Positions 23,129 through 30,851 of a stretch of DNA of 34,426 nucleotides are shown piece after piece. Position 1 is the stretch's first letter. Every line of letters starts with the position of its first letter. Under the pieces are notes generated by a model. The model saw only the letters and a program-made list of their open reading frames with translations. It was not told where the DNA came from and did no database searches. Origin of the DNA: Planctomycetia bacterium (GTDB lineage: Bacteria > Planctomycetota > MHYJ01 > WSZJ01); contig JADLHC010000031.1 in the NCBI GenBank assembly GCA_020849035.1, positions 1 through 34,426 on the forward strand. Reading direction: 5' to 3'. The position numbers and the translations under genes are program-made.

Positions 23129-23157
23129 TTGACGGCAGGGCGCCGCGGTATTACAAT
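23129..23157 (+). promoter_or_regulatory. Sigma70-type promoter of the nickel operon
   Basis: TTGACG (23129-23134) and TACAAT (23152-23157) are exactly 17 nt apart. A start near 23164 gives a leader of about 22 nt that includes GGAG (23176-23179), 6 nt before the nikR ATG. Confidence 0.7.
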
Positions 23158-23176
23158 TCCTGCATTCGTAATACCG
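23146..23176. promoter_or_regulatory. Probable NikR operator
   Basis: A perfect 9-bp inverted repeat, CGGTATTAC (23146-23154) and GTAATACCG (23168-23176), with a 13-nt spacer. It overlaps the -10 box and start point and its right arm touches the Shine-Dalgarno of nikR. NikR dimers are known to bind two separated palindromic half-sites; this repeat directly before nikR fits autoregulation by Ni-NikR. Confidence 0.75.
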
Positions 23177-23185
23177 GAGTCCCCG

Positions 23186-23662
23186 ATGTCCGGCCTCGTC
23201 CGACTCAGCATGTCGCTCGACCGCGAGCTGAACGACCGCCTTGAGCGGATGCAGCGCGAAGGGAAGTACGCCAGCCGCTCCGACCTCTTCCGCGACCTCA
23301 TCCGGTCACGCGAGGTCGCGCAGGCCTGGGAGGGCGACGGCGAGGCGCTGGGGACGATCACGCTGATCTACGACCACGACAACCGGACGGTCAGCCGGCG
23401 GTTGACGCACGTGCAGCACCACCACCACGGCGCGGTGCTGGCGACGACGCATGTGCATCTCGACGAGCATGTCTGCGCCGAGATGATCATGGTGCGCGGC
23501 GCGGCGTCGGAGATCCGGCACCTTGCAGACGAGCTCGGGCACCAGAAGGGTGTCCTGCACTCGGCGCTCGCGGTGAGCTCGACGGGGAAGGCGCTGACGG
23601 GGAAGCGTCCCCCGCACACGCACCATCACAGCCACAAGGCGGGCGGCCATGCACATCCCTGA
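23186..23662 (+). CDS. nikR: Nickel-responsive repressor NikR
   Basis: A 158-residue protein. Residues 1-45 form the ribbon-helix-helix DNA-binding domain (LVRLSMSLDRELNDRLERM…SRSDLFRDLIR); residues about 53-138 form the ACT-like nickel domain. The four high-affinity Ni ligands of E. coli NikR (His76, His87, His89, Cys95) have counterparts at His78, His89, His91 and Cys97, a constant offset of two. A His-rich tail (HTHHHSHKAGGHAHP) extends beyond the usual length and may hold or pass on nickel. The ATG follows GGAG by 6 nt; an upstream in-frame start would include the operator. The stop overlaps cbiM by 14 nt, so it heads the nickel transport operon that it should control. Confidence 0.95.
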   Translation: MSGLVRLSMSLDRELNDRLERMQREGKYASRSDLFRDLIRSREVAQAWEGDGEALGTITLIYDHDNRTVSRRLTHVQHHHHGAVLATTHVHLDEHVCAEMIMVRGAASEIRHLADELGHQKGVLHSALAVSSTGKALTGKRPPHTHHHSHKAGGHAHP

Positions 23663-24302
23663 CGGGTTCCTGTCGGGCCCGATCAACGGCGCGCTGGCGT
23701 GCGCCTCGGTCGCCGTGTGCGGCGTCGCGACCTGGCGGGCGCGGGCGACGCTGGGCGAGAAGCAGGTCCCGATGCTCGGCATGGCGGGCGCGTTCATCTT
23801 CGCCGTGCAGATGCTGAACTTCCCGGTCGCGGGCGGCACCTCGGGACACTTTCTAGGCGCGGCCATGGCGGCGCTGCTTCTCGGGCCCCTGAACGCGTGC
23901 CTGGTCATGGCGCTCGTCCTCGCAGTGCAGTGCTTCCTCTTCGCCGACGGCGGCATGACCGCGCTGGGCGCGAACGTCTTCAACATGGGAGTGGTCGGCG
24001 CGCTGTGCGGCGGGATCCTGCACCGCGTGATCCGGACGGTGCTGCCGCGAACCCGGGGCGCCTTCCTGGGCGCGGCGTTCGTCGTCTCGTGGCTGTCCGT
24101 CGTGGGCGGCGCCGCCGCGTGCGCGTTCGAGCTCGCATTCTCCGGCACCGTTCCCCTCAAGGTCGTCCTCCCCGCCATGCTCGGCGTCCACGCCATCATC
24201 GGCCTCGGCGAGGGCCTCATCACGTGCGCCGTCCTCGCCGTCGTCCTCGGCGCACGCCCCGACCTCGTCGTCGCCTGGCCGCGGGCCGCGGAGCCCGCAT
24301 GA
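23649..24302 (+). CDS. cbiM: ECF nickel/cobalt transporter substrate-binding protein CbiM/NikM
   Basis: A 217-residue integral membrane protein. It opens with MHIPDGFLSG, the signature N-terminus whose amino group and His2 coordinate the metal in CbiM/NikM, and carries the conserved NFPVAGGTSGHFLGA loop with its His, and GANVFNMGVVG. Six or seven membrane segments are visible. It is the S component of the energy-coupling-factor importer; the adjacent NikR and the PDGLE protein indicate nickel rather than cobalt. The ATG lies inside the end of nikR, and the 3' end overlaps the next gene as ATGA. Confidence 0.94.
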   Translation: MHIPDGFLSGPINGALACASVAVCGVATWRARATLGEKQVPMLGMAGAFIFAVQMLNFPVAGGTSGHFLGAAMAALLLGPLNACLVMALVLAVQCFLFADGGMTALGANVFNMGVVGALCGGILHRVIRTVLPRTRGAFLGAAFVVSWLSVVGGAAACAFELAFSGTVPLKVVLPAMLGVHAIIGLGEGLITCAVLAVVLGARPDLVVAWPRAAEPA

Positions 24303-24604
24303 AGACCTGGATCCTCGCCGGGGCGTTCCTCGCCCTTTCCCTCGCGCTGGCGTACTTCGTCGCCCCCCACGCGTCCGAAAGCCCCGACGGGCTCGAGAAG
24401 GTCGCGGAGGACAAGGGATTCCTCGAGAAGGGCGAGGGCGACCCCGCCTGGAAGAAGTCGCCCGCGCCGGACTACAAGTTCCCGGGCGTGGGCGACGAGA
24501 AGCGGGCGACCTCGCTCGCCGGGATTGCCGGCGTGGCCGGCGTCTTCGTCCTGGGCTGCGGCGTCGCCTGGGTGCTGACGCGGCGGCGAGCCGCGCCGAA
24601 GTAG
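24299..24604 (+). CDS. cbiN: CbiN/NikN-type PDGLE-domain protein
   Basis: A 101-residue membrane protein with an N-terminal helix (about 4-22), a short periplasmic loop that begins ESPDGLEKVAEDKGF, the defining PDGLE motif, and a second helix (about 70-95, SLAGIAGVAGVFVLGCGVAWVL) ending in an RRR cluster. Small two-helix proteins of this type accompany CbiM/NikM and are needed for transport. The ATG overlaps the cbiM stop (ATGA). The PDGLE form is the one usually paired with NikM. Confidence 0.92.
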   Translation: MKTWILAGAFLALSLALAYFVAPHASESPDGLEKVAEDKGFLEKGEGDPAWKKSPAPDYKFPGVGDEKRATSLAGIAGVAGVFVLGCGVAWVLTRRRAAPK

Positions 24605-24610
24605 GCGCCC

Positions 24611-25375
24611 GTGCACATCGCCTTCGATCCGCGCCTCCGCGTCGCCGGTCCGCTTCAGGCCCTCGACGCACGCTGCAAGGTCCTCGCGTTCTTCGCGCTG
24701 GTGGCGTGCGCGGCGAGCGTCCCGGCGCCGTCCTGGCGGGCGCCGGTCGCGTTTCTCGGCGCCGCGACGCTGCTGCTCCTCGTCTCGCGGATCCCGCTCG
24801 GCGCGGCGCTCAGGCGGCTCCTGTTCCTCGTCCCGGTCGTGCTCGCGCTGGCGGCGGTCGTCCCGTTCGCGAAGGCGGCCGGCGGCGAGAAGGTCGCGCT
24901 CTGGACCGGCGGCCCGATGGTGCCGCGCCAGGGGCTCCTGGTGCTGTGGAACGTCTCCTCAAAGGCCCTCGTCGGCCTCCTCTGTGCGATCATCCTCGCC
25001 GGCACGACCGGCGTGCCGCGCCTCCTCGAGGCCTTCGAGCGGCTCTGCGTGCCCCGCGTCCTCGTCCTCACCATGAGCTTCATCCACCGCTACGCGATCA
25101 CCATGCAGGAAGAGCTGGCCCGGATGAAGCGGGCCCGCGACGCCCGCGGCTGGCGCGGGCGCTGGATCTGGCAGGCGGGAACGCTCGGCTCGATGGCCGG
25201 CACGCTCTTCCTCCGCAGCTACGAACGCGGGGAGCGCGTCTGGCAGGCGATGCTGGCGCGCGGCTACCGGGGGAAGCTGATCGGCCCCTCCTCCGCGCCC
25301 CTCCGGCTGCTGGACGTCATGTTCGTCGTGTGGATGCTCGCCGCGGGGCTCGCGATCAGGTTTCTCGTCCGGTGA
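24611..25375 (+). CDS. cbiQ: ECF transporter membrane-coupling protein CbiQ
   Basis: A 254-residue integral membrane protein of usual length. The N-terminus contains DARCKVLAFFAL, typical of the EcfT/CbiQ family, and the coupling helices carry ARMKRARDARGW and ERVWQAMLARGYRGK, the two Ala-Arg-Gly signatures that contact the ATPases. It starts with GTG (encoding MHIAFDPRL…), 6 nt after the previous stop. The 3' end overlaps cbiO as GTGA. Confidence 0.93.
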   Translation: MHIAFDPRLRVAGPLQALDARCKVLAFFALVACAASVPAPSWRAPVAFLGAATLLLLVSRIPLGAALRRLLFLVPVVLALAAVVPFAKAAGGEKVALWTGGPMVPRQGLLVLWNVSSKALVGLLCAIILAGTTGVPRLLEAFERLCVPRVLVLTMSFIHRYAITMQEELARMKRARDARGWRGRWIWQAGTLGSMAGTLFLRSYERGERVWQAMLARGYRGKLIGPSSAPLRLLDVMFVVWMLAAGLAIRFLVR

Positions 25376-26079
25376 CCGCCCCCGCGATCCGCGTCTCCGC
25401 GCTGACGTTCCGGTACCCGGACGGCACGAGGGCCCTCGACGACGTCTCCCTCGAGGTTGCCCCCGGCGAGCGCGTCGCCCTCCTCGGCGCCAACGGCGCC
25501 GGCAAGTCCACCCTCCTCCTGTCCCTCAACGGCCTCTGCGACCCCGGCGGCCGCGTTGAAATCGGCGGCACCCCCGTCGGTTCCAGGAACCTCCCCGAAA
25601 TCCGCCGCCGCGTCGGCCTCGTTTTCCAGAACCCCGACGACCAGCTCTTCTGCCCAACCCTCTTCGACGACGTCGCCTTCGGCCCGCGCAACCTGGGGCT
25701 GGGCGAGGAGGAAGTCCAGAAGCGGGTCCACGAGGCGCTGCACCGCGTGGACCTGGCGACGCTGGAGGAGAAGCCCTCGTTCCACCTGAGCTACGGCCAG
25801 AAGAAGCGCGCCGCGCTGGCGACGGTGCTTTCGATGCAGCCGGAGGTGCTGGCGCTCGACGAGCCGACCAGCGCGCTGCATCCCCGCGCCCGCCGCGAGA
25901 TGATCGCGCTCCTCAGGACGCTCTCCTGCGCCCTCGTGGTGGCGACGCACGACCTGGAGATGGCGCGCGAGCTCTGCCCGCGCGCGGTGGTGATGGCGCG
26001 GGGCCGGATCGTGGCGACGGGGGAGACGTCCGTGGTGCTGGCGGACACGAAAGCGATGGACGAGGCGGAGCTGCTGTGA
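25372..26079 (+). CDS. cbiO: ECF transporter ATPase CbiO
   Basis: A 235-residue ABC ATPase with every motif in place: Walker A GANGAGKS (39-46), Q-loop QNPDDQLF, signature HLSYGQKKR (a Tyr-Gly variant of LSGGQ common in CbiO), Walker B VLALDEPTSAL, and switch His in VATHDLEMA. The GTG start overlaps the cbiQ stop; it is preferred because the protein then begins directly with the first strand (IRVSALTFRYPDG). It powers nickel import as a homodimer. The stop overlaps the next gene (GTGA), so the operon does not end here. Confidence 0.94.
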   Translation: MTAPAIRVSALTFRYPDGTRALDDVSLEVAPGERVALLGANGAGKSTLLLSLNGLCDPGGRVEIGGTPVGSRNLPEIRRRVGLVFQNPDDQLFCPTLFDDVAFGPRNLGLGEEEVQKRVHEALHRVDLATLEEKPSFHLSYGQKKRAALATVLSMQPEVLALDEPTSALHPRARREMIALLRTLSCALVVATHDLEMARELCPRAVVMARGRIVATGETSVVLADTKAMDEAELL

Positions 26080-26942
26080 GGGCCCGCCCCCTGCTTGCGG
26101 GCCTGGTTGCCGCGCTGGCCCTGGGCGCGCCGGCCGGAGACGACCCGGGATCCGCGGCGCAGGACGTCGTTTCCGCCGACGAGGAAGTCCGCCTCGTCGC
26201 GCGCGACCGACTGGCGAAAGGCGGCTCCGAAACGGCGCCGATCCTTCACGGCCTCTTCGCGCACGCCGACGCGCGCGTGCGCGACGCCGCCGTCGACATC
26301 GCCCGCGGGCGAAGGGACTTCGCCGCCTTCGTCCCCGACCTCGCGCGCCTGCTGCGCGACCCCGACTCGGGAGTCCGCTGGACGGCGGCGTACGTGCTGG
26401 GGAAGCGCGGGTCGGAGTCCGCCGCGGCGGCGCCGGAGCTGGTGCGCTCGATGCTCGACCCGGAGCTGCGGAACCAGGTGGCGGCGAAGTGGGCCGTGGC
26501 GGCGCTCGGCGAGGCGGCCTGGCCGGCGCTCGCGGAGACCCTGCGGGAGCCGTCGACGCCGCTCGCGGCGCGCGCGTTCGCGCAGCTGTCCGGCCCCGGG
26601 ATCCAGATCCCCGGCGGCGAGGCCTGCGCCCGCGGCGCGCTGCGCCGCGCGCTCGCGGAATCCCCGGACGCCCCCGTCCGCCGCCAGGCCGCGCGCGTCC
26701 TGCGCCGCCTCCGCCTCCTCGGGCGCGACGAGGAATCCGCCCTGCTCAAGGCGGCCCTCGGCGATGCCGCCCCGGACGTCCGCGCCGCCGCGGCCGCCGC
26801 GCTCGCCCACGTCCCCGAAGACCGCCGCGAGGACGTCCGTCGCTCCCTTCGCGAGGCCCGCCGCGACCCCGACCCCGCGGTCCGCACCGCCGTCCTCGAA
26901 GCGCTCCGCGCGCTCGGCGCGTCGGAGGAGGAGCTGCGATGA
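26076..26942 (+). CDS. Exported HEAT-repeat protein, coupled to the nickel operon
   Basis: A 288-residue protein with a signal peptide (MRARPLLAGLVAALALGAPAG), then about six HEAT/PBS-lyase-type repeats, visible as recurring VRxxAAxxLxxxG units (ADARVRDAAVDIARG, PDSGVRWTAAYVLGKRG, PDAPVRRQAARVLRRL, PDVRAAAAAALAHV, PDPAVRTAVLEALRAL). No catalytic residues are recognised; such solenoids usually bind other proteins. The GTG start overlaps the cbiO stop and the 3' end overlaps the next gene as ATGA, so it is co-translated with the nickel importer. A periplasmic role linked to nickel is inferred from this alone. Confidence 0.82.
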   Translation: MRARPLLAGLVAALALGAPAGDDPGSAAQDVVSADEEVRLVARDRLAKGGSETAPILHGLFAHADARVRDAAVDIARGRRDFAAFVPDLARLLRDPDSGVRWTAAYVLGKRGSESAAAAPELVRSMLDPELRNQVAAKWAVAALGEAAWPALAETLREPSTPLAARAFAQLSGPGIQIPGGEACARGALRRALAESPDAPVRRQAARVLRRLRLLGRDEESALLKAALGDAAPDVRAAAAAALAHVPEDRREDVRRSLREARRDPDPAVRTAVLEALRALGASEEELR

Positions 26943-28045
26943 AGCGCCTTGCGGCCTTCGCGCTGCTGCTCGCCCTCGGCTGCGACAAGCCGCCGCCGGC
27001 CCCCGCGCCGTCCGCCCCGCCGGCCGGCAAGGGCGAGATCCGGCCCGGCGTCTTCGTCCCCTGGGCCGTCCCCGGGCGCAGCGTGGACGACTGGATCCGC
27101 GACCTCCGCGAGGGCGACGAGCACCAGCGCCTCCAGGCCCGCTTCAACCTCGCCCTCCTCAAGGGCGAAGCCGTTCCGCGCCTCGTGGAGATGCTCCGGT
27201 CCGCCGACCGGACGGTCCGCCTGCGCGGCGCGTGGGCGCTCGCCGCGATCGGGAGGCCCGCCGTCGCCGCGCTCGACGCCCTGATTGCGGCCCTCTCCGA
27301 TCCCGACCGCGAAGTCGCCCAGCAGGCCGCGGCCGCCTTCCCCGCGCTCGGCCCCGCCGCCGCCCGCGCCGCCCCCGCCGCCGTCCGCGCCCTCCTCGGG
27401 GGCCTCGTCGACGTCAACCTCGGCCTCACGACCGCCCTCGTCCGCGACTTCGGCAGGGCCGGCGAGGACGCCCTGGTCGAAGCCCTGCGCTCGGACAACC
27501 TGGAACGCGTCCTGTGGCTCTTCCGCTGCCTCGACGGCGAGATGGTCGGCACGGACGATTTCGCCGTCTGGCTCCTCGCGCGCGCCCTGCGGAGCCACGA
27601 GGACCCTCTCGCGCGATGGTGCGCGGCGGAGGTGCTCGGCCGGCTCGGGCGCGACCCGGCCCTCGCGCACCGGGCGCTGGTCCAGGCTCTGCTCGAAGAC
27701 GTCGACCCCCGCGTCCGGTGCGAATGCGCGCGCGTCCTCGGACGGCTCGCCGCGGACGACGACGACCTGCGCGAAACGGCGCTCCCCGCACTCCGCGAGG
27801 CGGCGCGGGATACCGACCGGGCCGTCGCGCGCTCCGCCGGGAATGCCGCCCTCCTGGCCCAGGGCACCGCGGTCCTCATCCCCCCGGAGAGAGAGGCTGC
27901 GAAGAGAGACCAGGCCACGCATCTCGAAACGGACGGCGATGTCCGTGAAGCCCTCGAGCTGCTCCAGGAACTCCTCGACCTGCTCGGAGACGATCCGGAG
28001 TCGCGGCGATGGAGAGAGGCCCTGCGCCGCCTCGACCTCCGATAG
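26939..28045 (+). CDS. HEAT-repeat lipoprotein, last gene of the nickel operon
   Basis: A 368-residue protein with a lipoprotein signal (AFALLLALGC; lipidated Cys near residue 15) and a Pro/Ala-rich spacer, then HEAT repeats along about residues 50-330 (RTVRLRGAWALAAIGRPAV, REVAQQAAAAFPALGPAA, PLARWCAAEVLGRLGRD, PRVRCECARVLGRLAAD, RAVARSAGNAALLA). The last 40 residues form a charged, TPR-like helical pair (GDVREALELLQELLDLLGDDPESRRWREAL). It overlaps the preceding HEAT gene by ATGA and shares repeat style with it, so the pair probably arose by duplication and works together at the membrane. No terminator is seen in the 190 bp that follow. Confidence 0.82.
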   Translation: MKRLAAFALLLALGCDKPPPAPAPSAPPAGKGEIRPGVFVPWAVPGRSVDDWIRDLREGDEHQRLQARFNLALLKGEAVPRLVEMLRSADRTVRLRGAWALAAIGRPAVAALDALIAALSDPDREVAQQAAAAFPALGPAAARAAPAAVRALLGGLVDVNLGLTTALVRDFGRAGEDALVEALRSDNLERVLWLFRCLDGEMVGTDDFAVWLLARALRSHEDPLARWCAAEVLGRLGRDPALAHRALVQALLEDVDPRVRCECARVLGRLAADDDDLRETALPALREAARDTDRAVARSAGNAALLAQGTAVLIPPEREAAKRDQATHLETDGDVREALELLQELLDLLGDDPESRRWREALRRLDLR

Positions 28046-28235
28046 AGGCCGTTCACCGGGTTTTCAGAATCAGGCTCATTTCGGCCTGTGGTCCGCGGAA
28101 TAACGGCCTTGCGACCGCCCCCGAACCGCCCATCCCCCGCGCTTCTCCGGCACCCCGATTGCATTTCCCTCCCCCCGTCCCCGCCGCCCCGGCGCACAGG
28201 ACGCCCCGGCAGGCGGGTTTTCCGCGGAAATTCCC

Positions 28236-28835
28236 ATGGACACCGCCGCCCCCCACCCCGACTTCGCGACGCTTCACGGCGCCGGGAGACCCACCCCTCC
28301 TTCGCGGAGCGCGATGTTCGAGCGGGCGCCCGGCGAAATTCTGCCGGACATGCACGACACCGCCGTCCTGACGGCGGGCCTCGCGGGGGCTTTCTACAAC
28401 TGTGGCAGCGAACGCCTGCAGCGCGGCGAACTGCAGGCGGCAATGGCGGACTTCACGGAAGCGCTGCGCCTGGACCCGGTCTTTGCCCTGGCCTGGAACA
28501 ACCGGGGCGTGGCGCGCGAAATGGCGGGCGAAACGGAAGGCGCGATGCAGGACTATGAGACGGCTCTGAAGCTCGACCCGATGCTGGCGACGGCGTGGAA
28601 CAACCGCGGTCTGCTGAAGACGCGGATGGGCGATCTGAAAGGCGCGCTGCACGACTTCGACCAGGCGGTGGAGATCGACTTTGAATATGCGGGCGCGCGG
28701 CACAACAGGGGCATCGCGCGGGCCCAGTACGGGGATCTGGTGGGTGCGATCCGCGACTTTGAGCTGGTCCTGAGGCTGGACCCCGCCCATGCGGGCGCGC
28801 GCATCGAGCTGGATGCGCTGCGTGGAGTGTGCTAG
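28236..28835 (+). CDS. TPR-repeat protein
   Basis: A 199-residue protein without a signal peptide. An N-terminal stretch of about 45 residues shows no recognisable pattern, then four TPR units follow, with the repeated core AxAWNNRGVA…GxxxxAMxDYExALxLDP (residues about 50-190). Such repeats serve protein-protein binding. A G/A-poor leader without a clear Shine-Dalgarno precedes the ATG, so the start is uncertain; a Met at about residue 27 is an alternative. It stands alone between the nickel operon and the convergent catabolic operon. Confidence 0.82.
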   Translation: MDTAAPHPDFATLHGAGRPTPPSRSAMFERAPGEILPDMHDTAVLTAGLAGAFYNCGSERLQRGELQAAMADFTEALRLDPVFALAWNNRGVAREMAGETEGAMQDYETALKLDPMLATAWNNRGLLKTRMGDLKGALHDFDQAVEIDFEYAGARHNRGIARAQYGDLVGAIRDFELVLRLDPAHAGARIELDALRGVC

Positions 28836-28866
28836 GCGGGGTGCGCAGGCGAGCCGGGGAAGCGCC

Positions 28867-30066
28867 CTACTTCGTGAGCTCTCGCGAGATGACGAGCCTC
28901 TGGATTTCGCTCGTGCCCTCGTAAATGCGCAGGGCCCGGACGTCGCGGTAGAGGCGCTCCACGATCGAACCGCGCGTGACGCCCAGCCCGCCGTGGATCT
29001 GGACGGCGCGATCAATCACCGCGTGGGCATGGTCCGTCGCGAAACGCTTCGACATCGCCGCCGCGACCTTCAGCCCGTTGCCGCCCCGGTCCGCTTCCCA
29101 AGCGGCGCGTGCGACCAGCATCTCGGCGGCGGAAAGTTCCGTCGCCATGTCCGCCAGCATGAACTGGATTCCCTGGAACGCCGCAAGCGGCTTCCCGAAC
29201 TGCTGCCGCGCCTTCGTCCGCGCCACGGACTCCTCCAGCGCGCGCCGCGCCATCCCGCACGCCGCCGCGCCGACGGTGGGGCGGAAGCGGTCGAGCGTGG
29301 CGAAGGCGATGCGGAGGCCGTCGCCGACGCCGCTCAGTCGCTCGGAGTCCTTCACGTCCACGCTGTCGAAGGTGAGCGTGCCGATCGGGTGCGGGGAGAT
29401 CACGTCGATCGGCCGGGACTTGAGGCGCTTCGAGTCGCCCTTAACAATGAACGCCGTGAACGCGTCCCTGTCGCCGGGGGCGGTGCGGGCGAAGACGGTG
29501 ATGACCTCGGCGATGCCGGCGTTGGAGATGAAGGTCTTCTCGCCGTCGAGGCGGAAGAAGTCGTCGACCTTCGCGGCCTTGAGCTGCATCCCCGCGGGGT
29601 CGCTGCCGGCGTTTTCCTCGGTGAGGGCGAAGGCGGCGATCGCGCCGTCCTCGATCTTCGGGAGCCACGCCTTCTTCTGCGCCTCGGTGCCGCCGACGAG
29701 GATCGGGATCGCGCCGAGGCCCTGCATGGCGAACATCGCGTCGGCGAGCGCGGACGCCCGGGCGAGGTGGTACCGGAGCAGGGCGCACGCGCGGATCTCG
29801 CCGCGGACGGCGTGCTTGAGCCAGCCGCCGTTGGCGAGCCGCAGCACGTACTCCCGCGCGTTGTCCTCGACCGCCGTCTCGTCCGTCGCCGCCAGCGGCG
29901 CGATCTCCCGCGCCACGAACTCCTGCGCCTTCTTCGCCATCGCCCGGAGCGCGTCGTCGAAGAACGGCAGCTCCTCCCACCCGCCCCCCGCCGGCGCGTA
30001 CGCCGGGATCGGGTCCGGCGGCGGCTTGAACGACTGCGTCCGGTAGGGTTCCCGACGGCCGCTCAT
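28867..30066 (-). CDS. Acyl-CoA dehydrogenase
   Basis: A 399-residue flavoprotein of usual length. It shows FALTEENAGSDPAGMQLKA (FAD/acyl-CoA binding signature), GEKTFISNAG, a C-terminal RQQFGKPLAAFQGIQFMLADM segment, AVQIHGGLGVTR, and RIYEGTSEIQR with the catalytic Glu. A proline-rich N-terminal stretch of about 30 residues (PPPDPIPAYAPAGGGWEELPF) precedes the first helix. It is the last gene of the six-gene catabolic operon; its ATG overlaps the enoyl-CoA hydratase stop (ATGA). It oxidises an acyl-CoA to the 2-enoyl-CoA; the substrate is probably ring-derived or branched, judging only from operon partners. Confidence 0.93.
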   Translation of the reverse strand: MSGRREPYRTQSFKPPPDPIPAYAPAGGGWEELPFFDDALRAMAKKAQEFVAREIAPLAATDETAVEDNAREYVLRLANGGWLKHAVRGEIRACALLRYHLARASALADAMFAMQGLGAIPILVGGTEAQKKAWLPKIEDGAIAAFALTEENAGSDPAGMQLKAAKVDDFFRLDGEKTFISNAGIAEVITVFARTAPGDRDAFTAFIVKGDSKRLKSRPIDVISPHPIGTLTFDSVDVKDSERLSGVGDGLRIAFATLDRFRPTVGAAACGMARRALEESVARTKARQQFGKPLAAFQGIQFMLADMATELSAAEMLVARAAWEADRGGNGLKVAAAMSKRFATDHAHAVIDRAVQIHGGLGVTRGSIVERLYRDVRALRIYEGTSEIQRLVISRELTK

Positions 30067-30851
30067 CGGTAGCGCGGCTCCTTCTTCGCCTTCACCGCCT
30101 CGTACGCCGCCTTGAAGTCCGGGTGCAGCATGCAGAGCGCCTGCGCCTGCGCTTCGGCCTCGAGGGCCTGGGAGAGGGAAGCGCCGAGCTGCTTGTTCAG
30201 AAGGGTCTTCGTCATCGCAAGGCCGAACACCGGGCCGGCCGCGAGCTTCTCCGCGACTTCCGAGGTTTTCTTCTCGAGCTCCGCGGCGGGGACGATCGCG
30301 TTCAGGAACCCGATCCGCAGCGCCTCGTCCGCCGGGAAAACGTCCCCCGTCATCAGCAGCTCCGTCGCCTTCGTCCACCCCACGATCCGCGGCAGCAGGA
30401 ACGTCGCCCCCATGTCCGCCCCGCTGATCCCCACCTTCGTGAACACGAACCCGAACTTCGCCTCCGGCACCGCGTACCGGAAGTCGCTCGCCATCGCGAT
30501 GATCGCGCCCGCCCCGACGCACGCCCCGTTGATCGCCGCGATCACCGGCTTCGGGCACGCCCGCATCGCCTCGACGAGGTCGCACGTCATCCGCGCGAAC
30601 CCGTAGACGTCCTCCGCGTCCCGCCCGAACAGCTGCGAGATGATCTCCTCGCGGTCGCCGCCGCTGCAGAACCCCTTGCCCGTCCCCGTGACCGTCACGA
30701 CGTGCACGTCGCGCTGACCCGCCACGTGCCGGAACAGGTCCCGCAGCTCCCCGTACACCTCGAATGTCAGCGAGTTCAGCGTCGCCGGCCGCTGGAACAC
30801 CACGCGCCCCACCCCGCCCGCCACCGACCACTGGCAGCTCTTCGGCGTCAC
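30063..30851 (-). CDS. Enoyl-CoA hydratase/isomerase (crotonase family)
   Basis: A 262-residue protein of crotonase length. The oxyanion-hole segments are GKGFCSGGDREEI and INGACVGAGAIIAMASDFRYA. Where classical hydratases have their first catalytic Glu, this one reads KVGISGADMGATFLLPRIVG, so the usual two-Glu arrangement is altered and the reaction may not be plain hydration. The GTG start overlaps the RidA-like stop (GTGA) and is preferred over a longer upstream frame that runs through that gene. It is co-translated with the RidA-family and acyl-CoA dehydrogenase genes. Confidence 0.88.
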   Translation of the reverse strand: MTPKSCQWSVAGGVGRVVFQRPATLNSLTFEVYGELRDLFRHVAGQRDVHVVTVTGTGKGFCSGGDREEIISQLFGRDAEDVYGFARMTCDLVEAMRACPKPVIAAINGACVGAGAIIAMASDFRYAVPEAKFGFVFTKVGISGADMGATFLLPRIVGWTKATELLMTGDVFPADEALRIGFLNAIVPAAELEKKTSEVAEKLAAGPVFGLAMTKTLLNKQLGASLSQALEAEAQAQALCMLHPDFKAAYEAVKAKKEPRYR

